Assembly (NCBI RefSeq): GCF_001458355.1
Contig: NZ_CYSA01000015.1
Span: 5,001-69,000 of the forward strand
Length of the DNA: 64,000 nt
Direction of reading: 5' to 3'
DNA from: Thalassovita gelatinovora
Lineage (GTDB): Bacteria; Pseudomonadota; Alphaproteobacteria; Rhodobacterales; Rhodobacteraceae
The notes under the pieces were generated by a model. It saw only the letters and a list, made by a program, of their open reading frames with translations, had not been told where the DNA came from and did no database searches. Of the stretch, positions 27,062-34,719 are shown one piece after another. Position 1 is the stretch's first letter, and each line of letters begins with the position of its first letter. The translations under genes were made by a program, and so were the position numbers.

Positions 27062-28378
27062 CTAGCGAATGCCTGCACGCCGTTCCAGCCCGGGATAGCG
27101 CAAGGCCAAAGTCACGCCACGGGCGATAAAGGATATCAACAGCGCCATCCACAAGCCGTGATTGCCAAACATCGGCAGCAAAGCGACCAGCGCAACAAGG
27201 TAAATCCCGAAGCTGACCACCATCATGTTGCGCATATCGCGGCCGCCGGTCGCCCCGATGAATATGCCGTCGAACATCCACGCCGCGACACCTGCCAGCG
27301 GTGCCAGAACCATGTAAATCAGATATATCCGCGCCTCGGATCGCACTGCATCGGACGTAGTCATGATGTCGATGATCATCCCGCCGAAAACCGCAAACAG
27401 CAGTGCCATCGCCAACACGATCACGATGGCCCAGCCCCCTGTCAGCAGGGCGGCGCGGCGCAGGTTTCGGCCGTCCCTCGCCCCCATATACTGCCCCACC
27501 AAGGCTTCGGCGGCAAAGGCGAACCCGTCCATGCCATAGGACGTGATATACAGGAACTGCAGCAAAACTTGGTTCGCCGCCAAAGTCACATCCCCGAAAC
27601 GGGCCCCCAACAGCAGAAAGGACACGAAGACGACCTGCAACAGCAGCGACCGGATCAGAATATTGGAATTGAGCGCCATCATGTGACGCAGTCTTTCGCG
27701 GTCGAACACCCGCGGCCAGTCGCGCCAGGCCGGAACCGCAAAGGCATCCCGGCACAGCCACAGACCCAAGGCAACGGCGCTCCATTCCGACAGGAAGGTG
27801 GCCCAGGCCACCCCGGTCACGCCCCAGCCCAGCCCCAGAACGAACCACAGATCCAGCACGATGTTCAGCCCGTTCATCCAGAATTGGATCAGAAACATGC
27901 CGCGTGTGCGTTCCTGCGCGATCAACCAGCCGGTCAACCCGTAGATCGAAATCGCCGCCGGAGCACTGAAGACCCGGATCTGCATATAGTCCCGCGCCAG
28001 GGATTCGACCTCGGGCGTGGCGGGCGATACCCAGAAGGCGACGGAAAAAATCGGCATTTGCAGCAGGATGATCGCCATCCCTGCCCCCCCAGCGATCAAT
28101 AGCGCCCGGGTCAGCAGCGCCGCCACTTCGCCGGTTTGCCCCGCACCATGCGCCTGACTGACCAAACCGGTCGTGCCCATGCGCAGGAACCCGAACATCC
28201 AGTAAATCGCGGTCAGCATGATCGCGCCGACCCCCACCGCAGCGATGGGTGCGGCTAGTCCCATCTGGCCCACAACGCCGGTATCCACCGCGCCCAGCAA
28301 CGGCACGGTTGCATTCGACAAAACGACAGGCAGGGCGATTTTCAGCACCCTGCGATGCGTCACCGGGGCGGCAGCCAA
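27062..28378 (-). CDS. MATE-family efflux transporter (DinF-like)
   Basis: 438 residues with about twelve hydrophobic segments. The MATE fold is recognised from the N-terminal ALPVVLSNATVPLLGAVDTG and from GFLRMGTTGLVSQAHGAGQ, both typical of the DinF branch, and from MDGFAFAAEALVGQYMGARD at the start of the second half. MATE proteins export cationic drugs or metabolites by Na+ or H+ antiport. It lies 4 nt after the first thioesterase gene, on the same strand, so they are probably co-transcribed; the functional link is unclear. Confidence 0.88.
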   Translation of the reverse strand: MAAAPVTHRRVLKIALPVVLSNATVPLLGAVDTGVVGQMGLAAPIAAVGVGAIMLTAIYWMFGFLRMGTTGLVSQAHGAGQTGEVAALLTRALLIAGGAGMAIILLQMPIFSVAFWVSPATPEVESLARDYMQIRVFSAPAAISIYGLTGWLIAQERTRGMFLIQFWMNGLNIVLDLWFVLGLGWGVTGVAWATFLSEWSAVALGLWLCRDAFAVPAWRDWPRVFDRERLRHMMALNSNILIRSLLLQVVFVSFLLLGARFGDVTLAANQVLLQFLYITSYGMDGFAFAAEALVGQYMGARDGRNLRRAALLTGGWAIVIVLAMALLFAVFGGMIIDIMTTSDAVRSEARIYLIYMVLAPLAGVAAWMFDGIFIGATGGRDMRNMMVVSFGIYLVALVALLPMFGNHGLWMALLISFIARGVTLALRYPGLERRAGIR

Positions 28379-28382
28379 TCGC

Positions 28383-28892
28383 TTATTCCCCGGGTTGAGG
28401 CATCAAGAAATGCCCGGTGGCTTGGGCAAAGGGGCGTTGCCGGTTGTCCTGCCAGGCTTCGACATGGACGCTGGCATAGCGGCGACCGGACCGGTTCACC
28501 TGTGCCCGTGCATAGGCGTCGCGCGGCAGGCCCGAGCGTAGGTAATCCACGGTGAAATCGATGGTTTTGGGTAATGCGGGTAAATTCCCCCCCACCAACG
28601 CTTCGGCGTCGATTTCGCCGCTTTCGATCTTTTCCCAAAGAATTGACCAACTCAGCCCGATGATTGAGGTCACCTCGAGAAAGGCCGCCGTCGCGCCGCC
28701 GTGGATCGCTTGCAACAGCGGGTTGCCGATCAGCATTTCCTTGAACGGCATAACGGCGGTCAATTCATCGCCGCGTCGGTCGAATTCGATACCCAAGAAT
28801 TGAATATAGGGCACGCCGTGGACCAGCGCATTGAGCGCGGCATCGCGGCGTTGCTTGACCACTTGCATCGGTTCTGGCGGTTTACGGCCCAT
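28383..28892 (-). CDS. PaaI-type hotdog thioesterase (second of two)
   Basis: 169 residues with a hotdog fold of the PaaI family. The conserved NPLLQAIHGGATAAFLEVTSIIG block corresponds to the GG..hggA..tl.d family motif carrying the active-site region, and IDFTVDYLRSG is the second conserved strand. It probably hydrolyses an acyl-CoA. Its ATG shares bases with the stop of the upstream paralogue (TGATG, near 28890-28894), so the two may form a hetero-oligomer or be co-regulated. Confidence 0.85.
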   Translation of the reverse strand: MGRKPPEPMQVVKQRRDAALNALVHGVPYIQFLGIEFDRRGDELTAVMPFKEMLIGNPLLQAIHGGATAAFLEVTSIIGLSWSILWEKIESGEIDAEALVGGNLPALPKTIDFTVDYLRSGLPRDAYARAQVNRSGRRYASVHVEAWQDNRQRPFAQATGHFLMPQPGE

Positions 28893-29314
28893 CAGTTGCC
28901 CCCCACGGTAAAGGTTCCGGTGGCTGTTGCCACCGGATGTTCATCACTATCATCCAGCGCCTCGGCCCGCACAAAGGCGACCGACCGTGTCATCCGATAG
29001 CAGGTGGCGCGGGTGCGGATGGTTTGACCCGGTGTTGCCGGGCGCATGTAGTCGATGCGCAGATCTATGGTTGCGGTGTGGCCCTTCATCTTTGGATGGC
29101 TCATCACTGCCGCGCCACAGGTGGTATCGAGCAGCGCAAAAACCGCACCGCCATGGATGACCTTGGTCTGCGGGTCGCCGATAAAACGGGCGTCATAGGG
29201 CATCTGCATCGCGGCGAACCCTTCGTTCACCTCTGTATATTGCATCCCCAATTCGTTGGCATGAGGAATCGCAGCAATGAACTGCTGGGCCATTTTCATC
29301 TGATCGACCGCCAT
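28892..29314 (-). CDS. PaaI-type hotdog thioesterase (first of two)
   Basis: 140 residues from ATG 29314, with AGGAGTC upstream; longer frames start inside the divergent promoter. DPQTKVIHGGAVFALLDTTCG is the PaaI-type active-site block with the conserved HGG and Asp, and TIDLRIDYMRPATPG follows. It likely removes CoA from stalled fatty-acyl or aromatic CoA esters. It is divergent from the first MerR-type gene across 116 nt and leads a thioesterase-thioesterase-MATE unit. Confidence 0.87.
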   Translation of the reverse strand: MAVDQMKMAQQFIAAIPHANELGMQYTEVNEGFAAMQMPYDARFIGDPQTKVIHGGAVFALLDTTCGAAVMSHPKMKGHTATIDLRIDYMRPATPGQTIRTRATCYRMTRSVAFVRAEALDDSDEHPVATATGTFTVGGN

Positions 29315-29330
29315 CAAAGACTCCTGATTT

Positions 29331-29364
29331 TTCACGTAACGTTTATGGGCTTCATTCGAATGAA
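29331..29364. promoter_or_regulatory. Operator candidates between thioesterase and MerR-type gene
   Basis: CACGTAACGTTTATG (29333-29347) contains an ACGTNACGT core on the opposite strand similar to the site at 29963. Four bases on, TTCATTCGAATGAA (29351-29364) is a perfect 14-bp palindrome. Both lie in the divergent promoter region. Their regulator is presumably one of the two MerR-type proteins; this is inference. Confidence 0.45.
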
Positions 29365-29430
29365 ATCGCAAGAGCACCTGTTGCCCTCGCCCGCGCTTGA
29401 TCCTAACTTGCGCGGCAAGGGAGCTAAGAA

Positions 29431-29805
29431 ATGTCCGAAACACGCCTGTCATTCAAAGAAATGTGCGCCAAGTTCGATGTGACGCCGCGTACCTTGCGTT
29501 ACTACGAATATATCGAACTGCTGCAGCCGGAACGTGAAGGCCGGTCGCGATATTACGGGCCGCGCGAAGTGGCGAGGATGACATTGGTACTTCGGGGACG
29601 CCGTTGGGGATATTCATTGGAAGGAATTCGCCAGTGGCTGCAAATCTACGACAAGGAAGGCACCAAGGCGCAGATGGAAGCATGGGTCAAAAGCGCAACC
29701 CGTCAGCTGTCCGAGTTGGAAGAGCAACGCCGCCAACTGGATGAAGCTATCGATGAGCTAAGCCATTCCCGCGAAGAAACCGAAAATGCCCTGAAGTCCA
29801 TATGA
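29431..29805 (+). CDS. MerR-family regulator (first of two)
   Basis: 124 residues. The MerR winged HTH is at about 6-75 (MCAKFDVTPRTLRYYEYIEL, SRYYGPREVARMTLVLRG, GYSLEGIRQWLQIY) and a C-terminal dimerisation coiled coil at about 88-120. It has no metal-binding cysteines at the C-terminus. It resembles the LiuR-type MerR proteins that regulate fatty-acid and branched-chain amino-acid breakdown. It is divergent from two thioesterases and upstream of a second, similar MerR gene and beta-oxidation genes. A terminator follows. Confidence 0.88.
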   Translation: MSETRLSFKEMCAKFDVTPRTLRYYEYIELLQPEREGRSRYYGPREVARMTLVLRGRRWGYSLEGIRQWLQIYDKEGTKAQMEAWVKSATRQLSELEEQRRQLDEAIDELSHSREETENALKSI

Positions 29806-29830
29806 CTTAGATCAAATCGACATTCAGACA

Positions 29831-29855
29831 GAGGCGGGATTTCCCGTCTCTTTTT
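29831..29855 (+). terminator. Rho-independent terminator after first MerR-type gene
   Basis: GAGGCGGGA and TCCCGTCTC pair (one G-T) around a TT turn at 29831-29850, followed by TTTTT. It separates the first MerR gene from the second MerR and beta-oxidation genes. Confidence 0.8.
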
Positions 29856-29930
29856 GCGTTTTAGGGCCCTTCCCCGTCCGTCCCCAGGCACGGAAATTGG
29901 GTCAGCCTCCAGATTACCTTGATTGATCTT

Positions 29931-29977
29931 ACGTCACCCTATAAAGTGACGCAGCGTCCCACTTACGTAAACGTCAA
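29931..29977. promoter_or_regulatory. MerR/LiuR-like operator region before second MerR-type gene
   Basis: Two inverted repeats occur 67-113 nt before the start at 30044: CGTCAC-N8-GTGACG (29932-29951) and TTACGTAAACGTCAA (29963-29977). The second is close to the ACGTTNACGT-type palindromes I recall as LiuR sites in proteobacteria. Autoregulation of the beta-oxidation unit is a reasonable inference. Confidence 0.55.
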
Positions 29978-30043
29978 TCCCTGTTGTAACCAAGGGTCAC
30001 GGGTCGCATCCTTGGTCTGCTGACGACATTCGCGAGCGAAAAA

Positions 30044-30445
30044 ATGACCGAAAAAACGATGACGATCCGAGAAATGTGTGATGCGTACGAGGTCACCCCG
30101 CGCACCTTGCGCTTCTATGAAGCCAAGGAACTGCTGTTCCCGATCCGCGAGGGTCAGAAACGGCTGTTCACCAAACGGGACCGGGCACGCCTGAAACTGA
30201 TTTTACGGGGCAAGCGGTTTGGCTTCAGCCTCGAAGAGATCCGGCAGCTTCTGGATCTTTACAATATGGGGGATGCCCAGCTGACCCAGCTGAGCCGAAC
30301 CTATGAAATTGCGCAGGATCGTCTGCGCGACATGGAAGCGCAGCGCGATGAGCTGAATGAAGCCATCGACGAGCTGAAGGAACAGATGAAGTGGGGGGCC
30401 GAAATGGTCGCATCACTTCAGACCAAGAAGAAAGCCGCCGAGTGA
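30044..30445 (+). CDS. MerR-family regulator, LiuR-like (second of two)
   Basis: 133 residues. The HTH at about 7-78 (MCDAYEVTPRTLRFYEAKEL, KRLFTKRDRARLKLILRG, GFSLEEIRQLLDLY) is followed by a coiled coil (about 88-130). It is clearly a paralogue of the MerR protein encoded 240 nt upstream. Only 24 nt separate it from an acyl-CoA dehydrogenase gene, so it likely heads and represses the beta-oxidation operon, with an acyl-CoA as the plausible signal. Confidence 0.9.
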   Translation: MTEKTMTIREMCDAYEVTPRTLRFYEAKELLFPIREGQKRLFTKRDRARLKLILRGKRFGFSLEEIRQLLDLYNMGDAQLTQLSRTYEIAQDRLRDMEAQRDELNEAIDELKEQMKWGAEMVASLQTKKKAAE

Positions 30446-30469
30446 TCGCGGCCTGAAAGGGAGAGAAAC

Positions 30470-32248
30470 ATGCCCAGCTATACCGCCCCCACCAAGGATA
30501 TGCAGTTCGTGCTGCACGATCTTCTGAAGATCAGCCAGTCGGACATTCCCGGCTACAGCGATCTTGATGCCGATTTCACCTCGGCCGTACTAGAGGAAGC
30601 TGGCAAGATCACTTCCGAAGTTCTGGCCCCGCTGAACATGGTTGGCGACACCGAAGGCTGTGCGCTGGAAAATGGTGTGGTACGTGTTCCGACCGGGTTC
30701 CAGGAAGCGTTCGACCAAGTCCGCGAAGGCGGCTGGACCGGGCTCGACATGCCCGAGGAATTCGGCGGTCAGGGCCTGCCATATGTGATGGGCACGGCGA
30801 TGGGCGAAATGTTCAGCTCGGCCAACCAGGCATTTACCATGTATCAGGGCCTGACCCATGGTGCGGCCTCGGCCATCTTGGCGCATGGTAGCGACGATCA
30901 GAAAACCACCTATCTGCCGAAAATGGTCAGCTGTGAATGGACCGGCACCATGAACCTGACGGAACCGCAATGCGGCACCGATCTGGGTCTGATGCGCACC
31001 AAGGCTGTGCCGCAGGATGATGGCAGCTATAAACTTTCGGGGCAGAAGATCTTCATCTCGGCCGGCGAACATGAAATGTCGTCCAACATCATTCATTTGG
31101 TTCTGGCCAAGATCCCCGGCGGCCCCGACGGGATCAAGGGCGTATCGTTGTTCATCGTGCCCAAGTTCATCGTCACCGAAGACGGCGCTCCCGGCGCACG
31201 CAACGGTGTCAGCTGTGGCAAGATCGAAGAAAAGATGGGCATCCACGGCAATTCCACCTGCGTCATGAATTATGACGATGCGACTGGCTATCTTCTGGGT
31301 GAGGAACACAAGGGCATGCGCGCCATGTTCACCATGATGAACGAAGCCCGCATCGGTGTCGGCATGCAGGGGCTTGCGCAGGCCGAAGCGGCCTATCAGA
31401 ACGCGCTGATCTATGCCAAGGATCGGCTACAGGGCCGCGACGTGACTGGGGTGAAAAATCCCGAGGGCCCCGCTGACCCGCTGATCGTGCATCCCGATAT
31501 CCGCCGCAGCCTGATGGATCAGAAAAGCTTCATCGAAGGAGCACGGGCCTTCATGCTTTGGGGGGCGCAGATGATCGATCGCTCGCACCGCATGGGCGAT
31601 AGGGATGCCGATGGGCTGATCAGCCTGCTGACCCCGGTGGTCAAGGGGTTCCTGACCGATGAAGGCTATCAGGCCACGGTGCAGGCGCAGCAGGTCTATG
31701 GCGGTCACGGCTATATCGAAGAAACCGGCATGTCGCAATTCACCCGCGACGCCCGCATCGCGATGATCTACGAGGGTGCCAACGGCGTTCAGGCGCTTGA
31801 CCTGGTAGGTCGCAAACTGGCGCAGGACGGCGGCAAACATGTGATGGCCTTCTTCGATCTGGTGAAAAATTTCATCAAGGACAACGGCGATAACGAGGCG
31901 CTGAAAGCCGATTTCCTAGAACCGCTGAAACAGGCGTCCAAGGATTTGCAATCGGCCGGCATGTTCTTCATGCAAAACGGCATGAAGAACCCCAATGCAG
32001 CGCTGTCGGGATCTTATGACTTCATGCATCTGTTCGGTCATGTCTGTCTCGGCCTGATGTGGGCGCAGATGGCCAAGGCGGCGCAGGAAGCGCTGGACGC
32101 GGGGGCCTCGGACACCGCGTTTTATGAAACCAAGTTGGCGACAGGTCGCTATTACATGGCGCGCCGCCTGCCCGCGACGGCGATGCATCTGGCGCGTATC
32201 AACAGCGGCGCCGATCCGGTGATGGCGCTGGACGTCGATCAGTTCTAA
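30470..32248 (+). CDS. Acyl-CoA dehydrogenase, FadE-type, about 600 residues
   Basis: 592 residues, with GGGAGAGAAAC upstream. This is the longer acyl-CoA dehydrogenase class with an extra N-terminal and C-terminal segment. Conserved blocks are [48 protein letters not shown] for FAD binding, [20 protein letters not shown], and [38 protein letters not shown], which includes the catalytic Glu region. It does the first beta-oxidation step. It sits directly behind the second MerR gene and ahead of thiolase and FadJ. Confidence 0.93.
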   Translation: MPSYTAPTKDMQFVLHDLLKISQSDIPGYSDLDADFTSAVLEEAGKITSEVLAPLNMVGDTEGCALENGVVRVPTGFQEAFDQVREGGWTGLDMPEEFGGQGLPYVMGTAMGEMFSSANQAFTMYQGLTHGAASAILAHGSDDQKTTYLPKMVSCEWTGTMNLTEPQCGTDLGLMRTKAVPQDDGSYKLSGQKIFISAGEHEMSSNIIHLVLAKIPGGPDGIKGVSLFIVPKFIVTEDGAPGARNGVSCGKIEEKMGIHGNSTCVMNYDDATGYLLGEEHKGMRAMFTMMNEARIGVGMQGLAQAEAAYQNALIYAKDRLQGRDVTGVKNPEGPADPLIVHPDIRRSLMDQKSFIEGARAFMLWGAQMIDRSHRMGDRDADGLISLLTPVVKGFLTDEGYQATVQAQQVYGGHGYIEETGMSQFTRDARIAMIYEGANGVQALDLVGRKLAQDGGKHVMAFFDLVKNFIKDNGDNEALKADFLEPLKQASKDLQSAGMFFMQNGMKNPNAALSGSYDFMHLFGHVCLGLMWAQMAKAAQEALDAGASDTAFYETKLATGRYYMARRLPATAMHLARINSGADPVMALDVDQF

Positions 32249-32270
32249 ATGCGGTAAACCCGATGGTGGG

Positions 32271-32297
32271 ACCGGCGCGCAGGATCTGCGCGCCGGT
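32271..32297 (+). other. Strong intercistronic hairpin
   Basis: ACCGGCGCGCAG and CTGCGCGCCGGT form a perfect 12-bp stem with loop GAT. No T-run follows (TGCCCCC), so it may protect the 3' end of the dehydrogenase mRNA or attenuate, rather than fully terminate. Confidence 0.6.
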
Positions 32298-32319
32298 TGC
32301 CCCCGGCAAGGAGGATCAA

Positions 32320-32532
32320 ATGCCCAAACGCTTCCGGCTGACCCGGCGCATGCCCATCGCGATGACCGAAGACGCCTATCGGCGGCTTAAGAAATTTGCG
32401 CGAGAGGCCGGGCTAGACGAGGGCGAGGCGATTTCTTTCATCTTTGAAAATTTCGACGGCGTGATTGATCACGAAAATTTTGACCACAAGCTGCGGCTGT
32501 TCAATGCGACACTGGATGCACGCAAACGCTGA
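32320..32532 (+). CDS. Small hypothetical protein
   Basis: 70 residues from ATG 32320, with a perfect AAGGAGG 6-8 nt before it. The sequence has a basic N-terminus (MPKRFRLTRRMPIAMTEDAY) followed by predicted helices (RRLKKFAREAGLDEGEAISF, HENFDHKLRLFNATLDARKR). The TEDAYRRLKKFAREAGL part recalls ribbon-helix-helix or similar small DNA-binding proteins, but I cannot name a family. The excellent ribosome-binding site and its position inside the beta-oxidation run suggest it is a real gene. Confidence 0.6.
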   Translation: MPKRFRLTRRMPIAMTEDAYRRLKKFAREAGLDEGEAISFIFENFDGVIDHENFDHKLRLFNATLDARKR

Positions 32533-32599
32533 GCAAAAGGAGACTTTGGACGCCGCGCTGTTCCCCAAGCTTTAGGCAGACGAAATGTCGTGTCATTTT

Positions 32600-32621
32600 G
32601 AGTATTTTCAGCAAGATGAAA
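32600..32621 (+). repeat. Copy 2 of a 22-nt intergenic motif
   Basis: Starts GAGTATTTTCAGCAAGATGA. With copy 3 at 32768 it makes an inverted pair 146 nt apart, matching at 21 of 22 positions. The pair lies in the 301-nt gap between the small gene and the GST gene. Apart from the pair, I see nothing else in that gap. Confidence 0.7.
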
Positions 32622-32767
32622 CCGGAAGGGGTGCCCCGCCCCGCAGGCCCGCAATCGGCAAGCAGGACGGGATTTCACCTTGTACGTCCATCGGCTCTCC
32701 AACCTGTAACGCGACGTAATGCTTAATGGATTAACCTTAACGGCGCGTTATTTGGAAAGGCATAGCT

Positions 32768-32789
32768 TTTCATCTTGCTAAAAATACTC
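32768..32789 (-). repeat. Copy 3 of a 22-nt intergenic motif
   Basis: Minus-strand reading starts GAGTATTTTTAGCAAGATGA; the plus strand ends in AAAAATACTC. It is the inverted partner of the copy at 32600 and ends 44 nt before the GST start, so it may affect transcription of that gene. Confidence 0.7.
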
Positions 32790-32833
32790 ACACTCAAATC
32801 TGACGACATGCACATGATCGGGAGGAAACGCGC

Positions 32834-33469
32834 ATGACAATCAAACTCTATTGCTTCGGCGAAAGCGGTAATTCCTACAAGGCGGCACTGGCATTGCAGC
32901 TCAGCGGATTGGAGTGGGAACCTGTCTTTGTCGATTTCTTCAACGGTGAAAACCGCACCCCCGAATACCGCGAAATCAACGAAATGGGCGAAGCACCGGT
33001 GATGGTCGATGGCGACCTGAAGCTTAGCCAATCGGGGGTGATCCAGCAATATGTCAGTGACACATCGGGCAAATTCGCAGGTCAAACCCCGGCAGAGAAA
33101 TACGAAGTGCTGCGCTGGGTGTTTTGGGACAATCACAAGCTCAGTTCACAGGCTGGCATGACCCGGTTTTTAATGAATTTCCTGCCCGACAAACACCGCA
33201 GCCCGGATGTTATCGGGTTCAATCTGGGCCGCCTGAAAGCCGCCTATCAGATACTTGAGCAGCATCTTGAGGGCCGCGACTGGATCGTCGGCGATGGCAT
33301 CACCAATGCTGACATCTCTTGTTGCGGTTACCTCTATTATCCCGAACCGTTCGGATTCGACCGCGCCGACTGGCCCAATATTGACCGCTGGCTGAACAAC
33401 ATCAGCAAACAGCCCGGTTGGAAACACCCATACGACTTGATGCCCGGCTCGCCAGCCGACCGGGCCTGA
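32834..33469 (+). CDS. Glutathione S-transferase family protein
   Basis: 211 residues, with GGGAGGAAA upstream. The N-terminal thioredoxin-like domain (about 1-80) has KLYCFGESGNSYKAALALQL and the cis-Pro block MGEAPVMVDGDLKLSQSGVI that binds glutathione. The C-terminal helical domain (about 90-205) includes LEGRDWIVGDGITNADISCCG, the conserved N-capping box. Substrate is not readable. It lies 18 nt before the thiolase gene, so it is probably part of the beta-oxidation transcript. Confidence 0.9.
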   Translation: MTIKLYCFGESGNSYKAALALQLSGLEWEPVFVDFFNGENRTPEYREINEMGEAPVMVDGDLKLSQSGVIQQYVSDTSGKFAGQTPAEKYEVLRWVFWDNHKLSSQAGMTRFLMNFLPDKHRSPDVIGFNLGRLKAAYQILEQHLEGRDWIVGDGITNADISCCGYLYYPEPFGFDRADWPNIDRWLNNISKQPGWKHPYDLMPGSPADRA

Positions 33470-33487
33470 ACCAGAGAGGAAGGCAAA

Positions 33488-34699
33488 ATGACCGAAGCCT
33501 ATATCTATGACGCTGTGCGCACCCCGCGCGGCAAGGGCCGCCCGGACGGTAGCCTGCACGAAGTCACCTCGGTGCGGATGTCCGCGACCGTTCTGAACGC
33601 GCTGAAACACCGCAACGGCTTGGACGGCCACGCGGTCGAAGACGTGATCTGGGGCAATGTCACCCAAGTGATGGAACAGGGTGCCTGCCTGGCGCGGACC
33701 GCTGTTCTGGCCTCGGACCTCGATGAATCGATCCCCGGTCTGGCGATCAACCGCTTCTGCGCCAGCGGGATGGAAGCGGTGAACCTGGCCGCCAACCAGA
33801 TTAAAGGCGGTGCGGGCGATGCCTATATCGCTGGCGGCGTGGAAATGATGAGCCGTGTGCCGATGGGCAGCGACGGCGCCGCCATGGCGATCGATCCAAC
33901 CGTCGCTCTGGATCAATATTTCGTACCGCAGGGCATTTCAGCCGACATCATCGCCACCGAATATGGTTTCAGCCGGGATCAGGTCGACGCGCTGGCGGTT
34001 GAATCGCAACGCCGCGCCAAGGCGGCCTGGGACGCCAACCGGTTTGAAAAATCGGTGATCCCGGTCACCGACGTAAACGGGCTGACGATCCTTGACCATG
34101 ACGAATTCATCCGCCCCGGCACCGACATGCAAACTTTGGGAGCGCTGAAAGCGTCCTTCAAGGACATGGGCGAAGTGATGCCGGGCTTCGACAAGGTGGC
34201 GATGCTGAAATACCCGCATCTAGAAAAGATCAACCACATCCACCATGCTGGCAACAGTTCAGGCATCGTTGATGGCTCTGCCGGGGTTCTGGTCGGCAAC
34301 GCGGAATTCGGTAAGAAATACGGGTTGAAACCGCGGGCGCGCATCCGCGCCACCGCCAAGATCGGCACCGATCCGACCATCATGCTGACCGGCCCGGTTC
34401 CAGCGACGCAGAAGATCCTTGCCGATAGCGGGCTGAGCATTTCCGACATCGACCTGTTCGAAGTGAACGAAGCCTTCGCCGCCGTCGTGCTGCGGTTCCA
34501 ACAGGCGTTCGATGTCGATCCCGCGCGGGTCAACGTCAATGGCGGTTCGATCGCGATGGGTCACCCGCTGGGCGCCACCGGCGCGATCATCATTGGTACG
34601 CTCTTGGACGAACTCGAGCGGACAGACAAGGAAATGGGTCTGGCCACGCTTTGCATCGCATCCGGCATGGGTGCGGCAACCATCATCGAACGCGTGTAA
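33488..34699 (+). CDS. fadA: Acetyl-CoA acyltransferase (3-ketoacyl-CoA thiolase)
   Basis: 403 residues. The thiolase catalytic cysteine is in NRFCASGMEAVNLAANQIK (about 90-100), the His in NVNGGSIAMGHPLGATGA and the second Cys in LATLCIASGMGAATIIE. It cleaves 3-ketoacyl-CoA to acetyl-CoA and a shortened acyl-CoA, the last step of beta-oxidation. It is followed 20 nt later by the FadJ-type multifunctional enzyme, matching the usual FadAB or FadIJ pairing. Acetoacetyl-CoA thiolase activity is possible but context favours beta-oxidation. Confidence 0.92.
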   Translation: MTEAYIYDAVRTPRGKGRPDGSLHEVTSVRMSATVLNALKHRNGLDGHAVEDVIWGNVTQVMEQGACLARTAVLASDLDESIPGLAINRFCASGMEAVNLAANQIKGGAGDAYIAGGVEMMSRVPMGSDGAAMAIDPTVALDQYFVPQGISADIIATEYGFSRDQVDALAVESQRRAKAAWDANRFEKSVIPVTDVNGLTILDHDEFIRPGTDMQTLGALKASFKDMGEVMPGFDKVAMLKYPHLEKINHIHHAGNSSGIVDGSAGVLVGNAEFGKKYGLKPRARIRATAKIGTDPTIMLTGPVPATQKILADSGLSISDIDLFEVNEAFAAVVLRFQQAFDVDPARVNVNGGSIAMGHPLGATGAIIIGTLLDELERTDKEMGLATLCIASGMGAATIIERV

Positions 34700-34719
34700 C
34701 CCGGGCAGGAGTGAGAGAT

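Noticed and set aside
26981-28102. A 373-codon plus-strand frame starting among the DnaA boxes
   Set aside because: It is antisense to the MATE transporter and its product is Gln/His/Pro-rich with no fold features.
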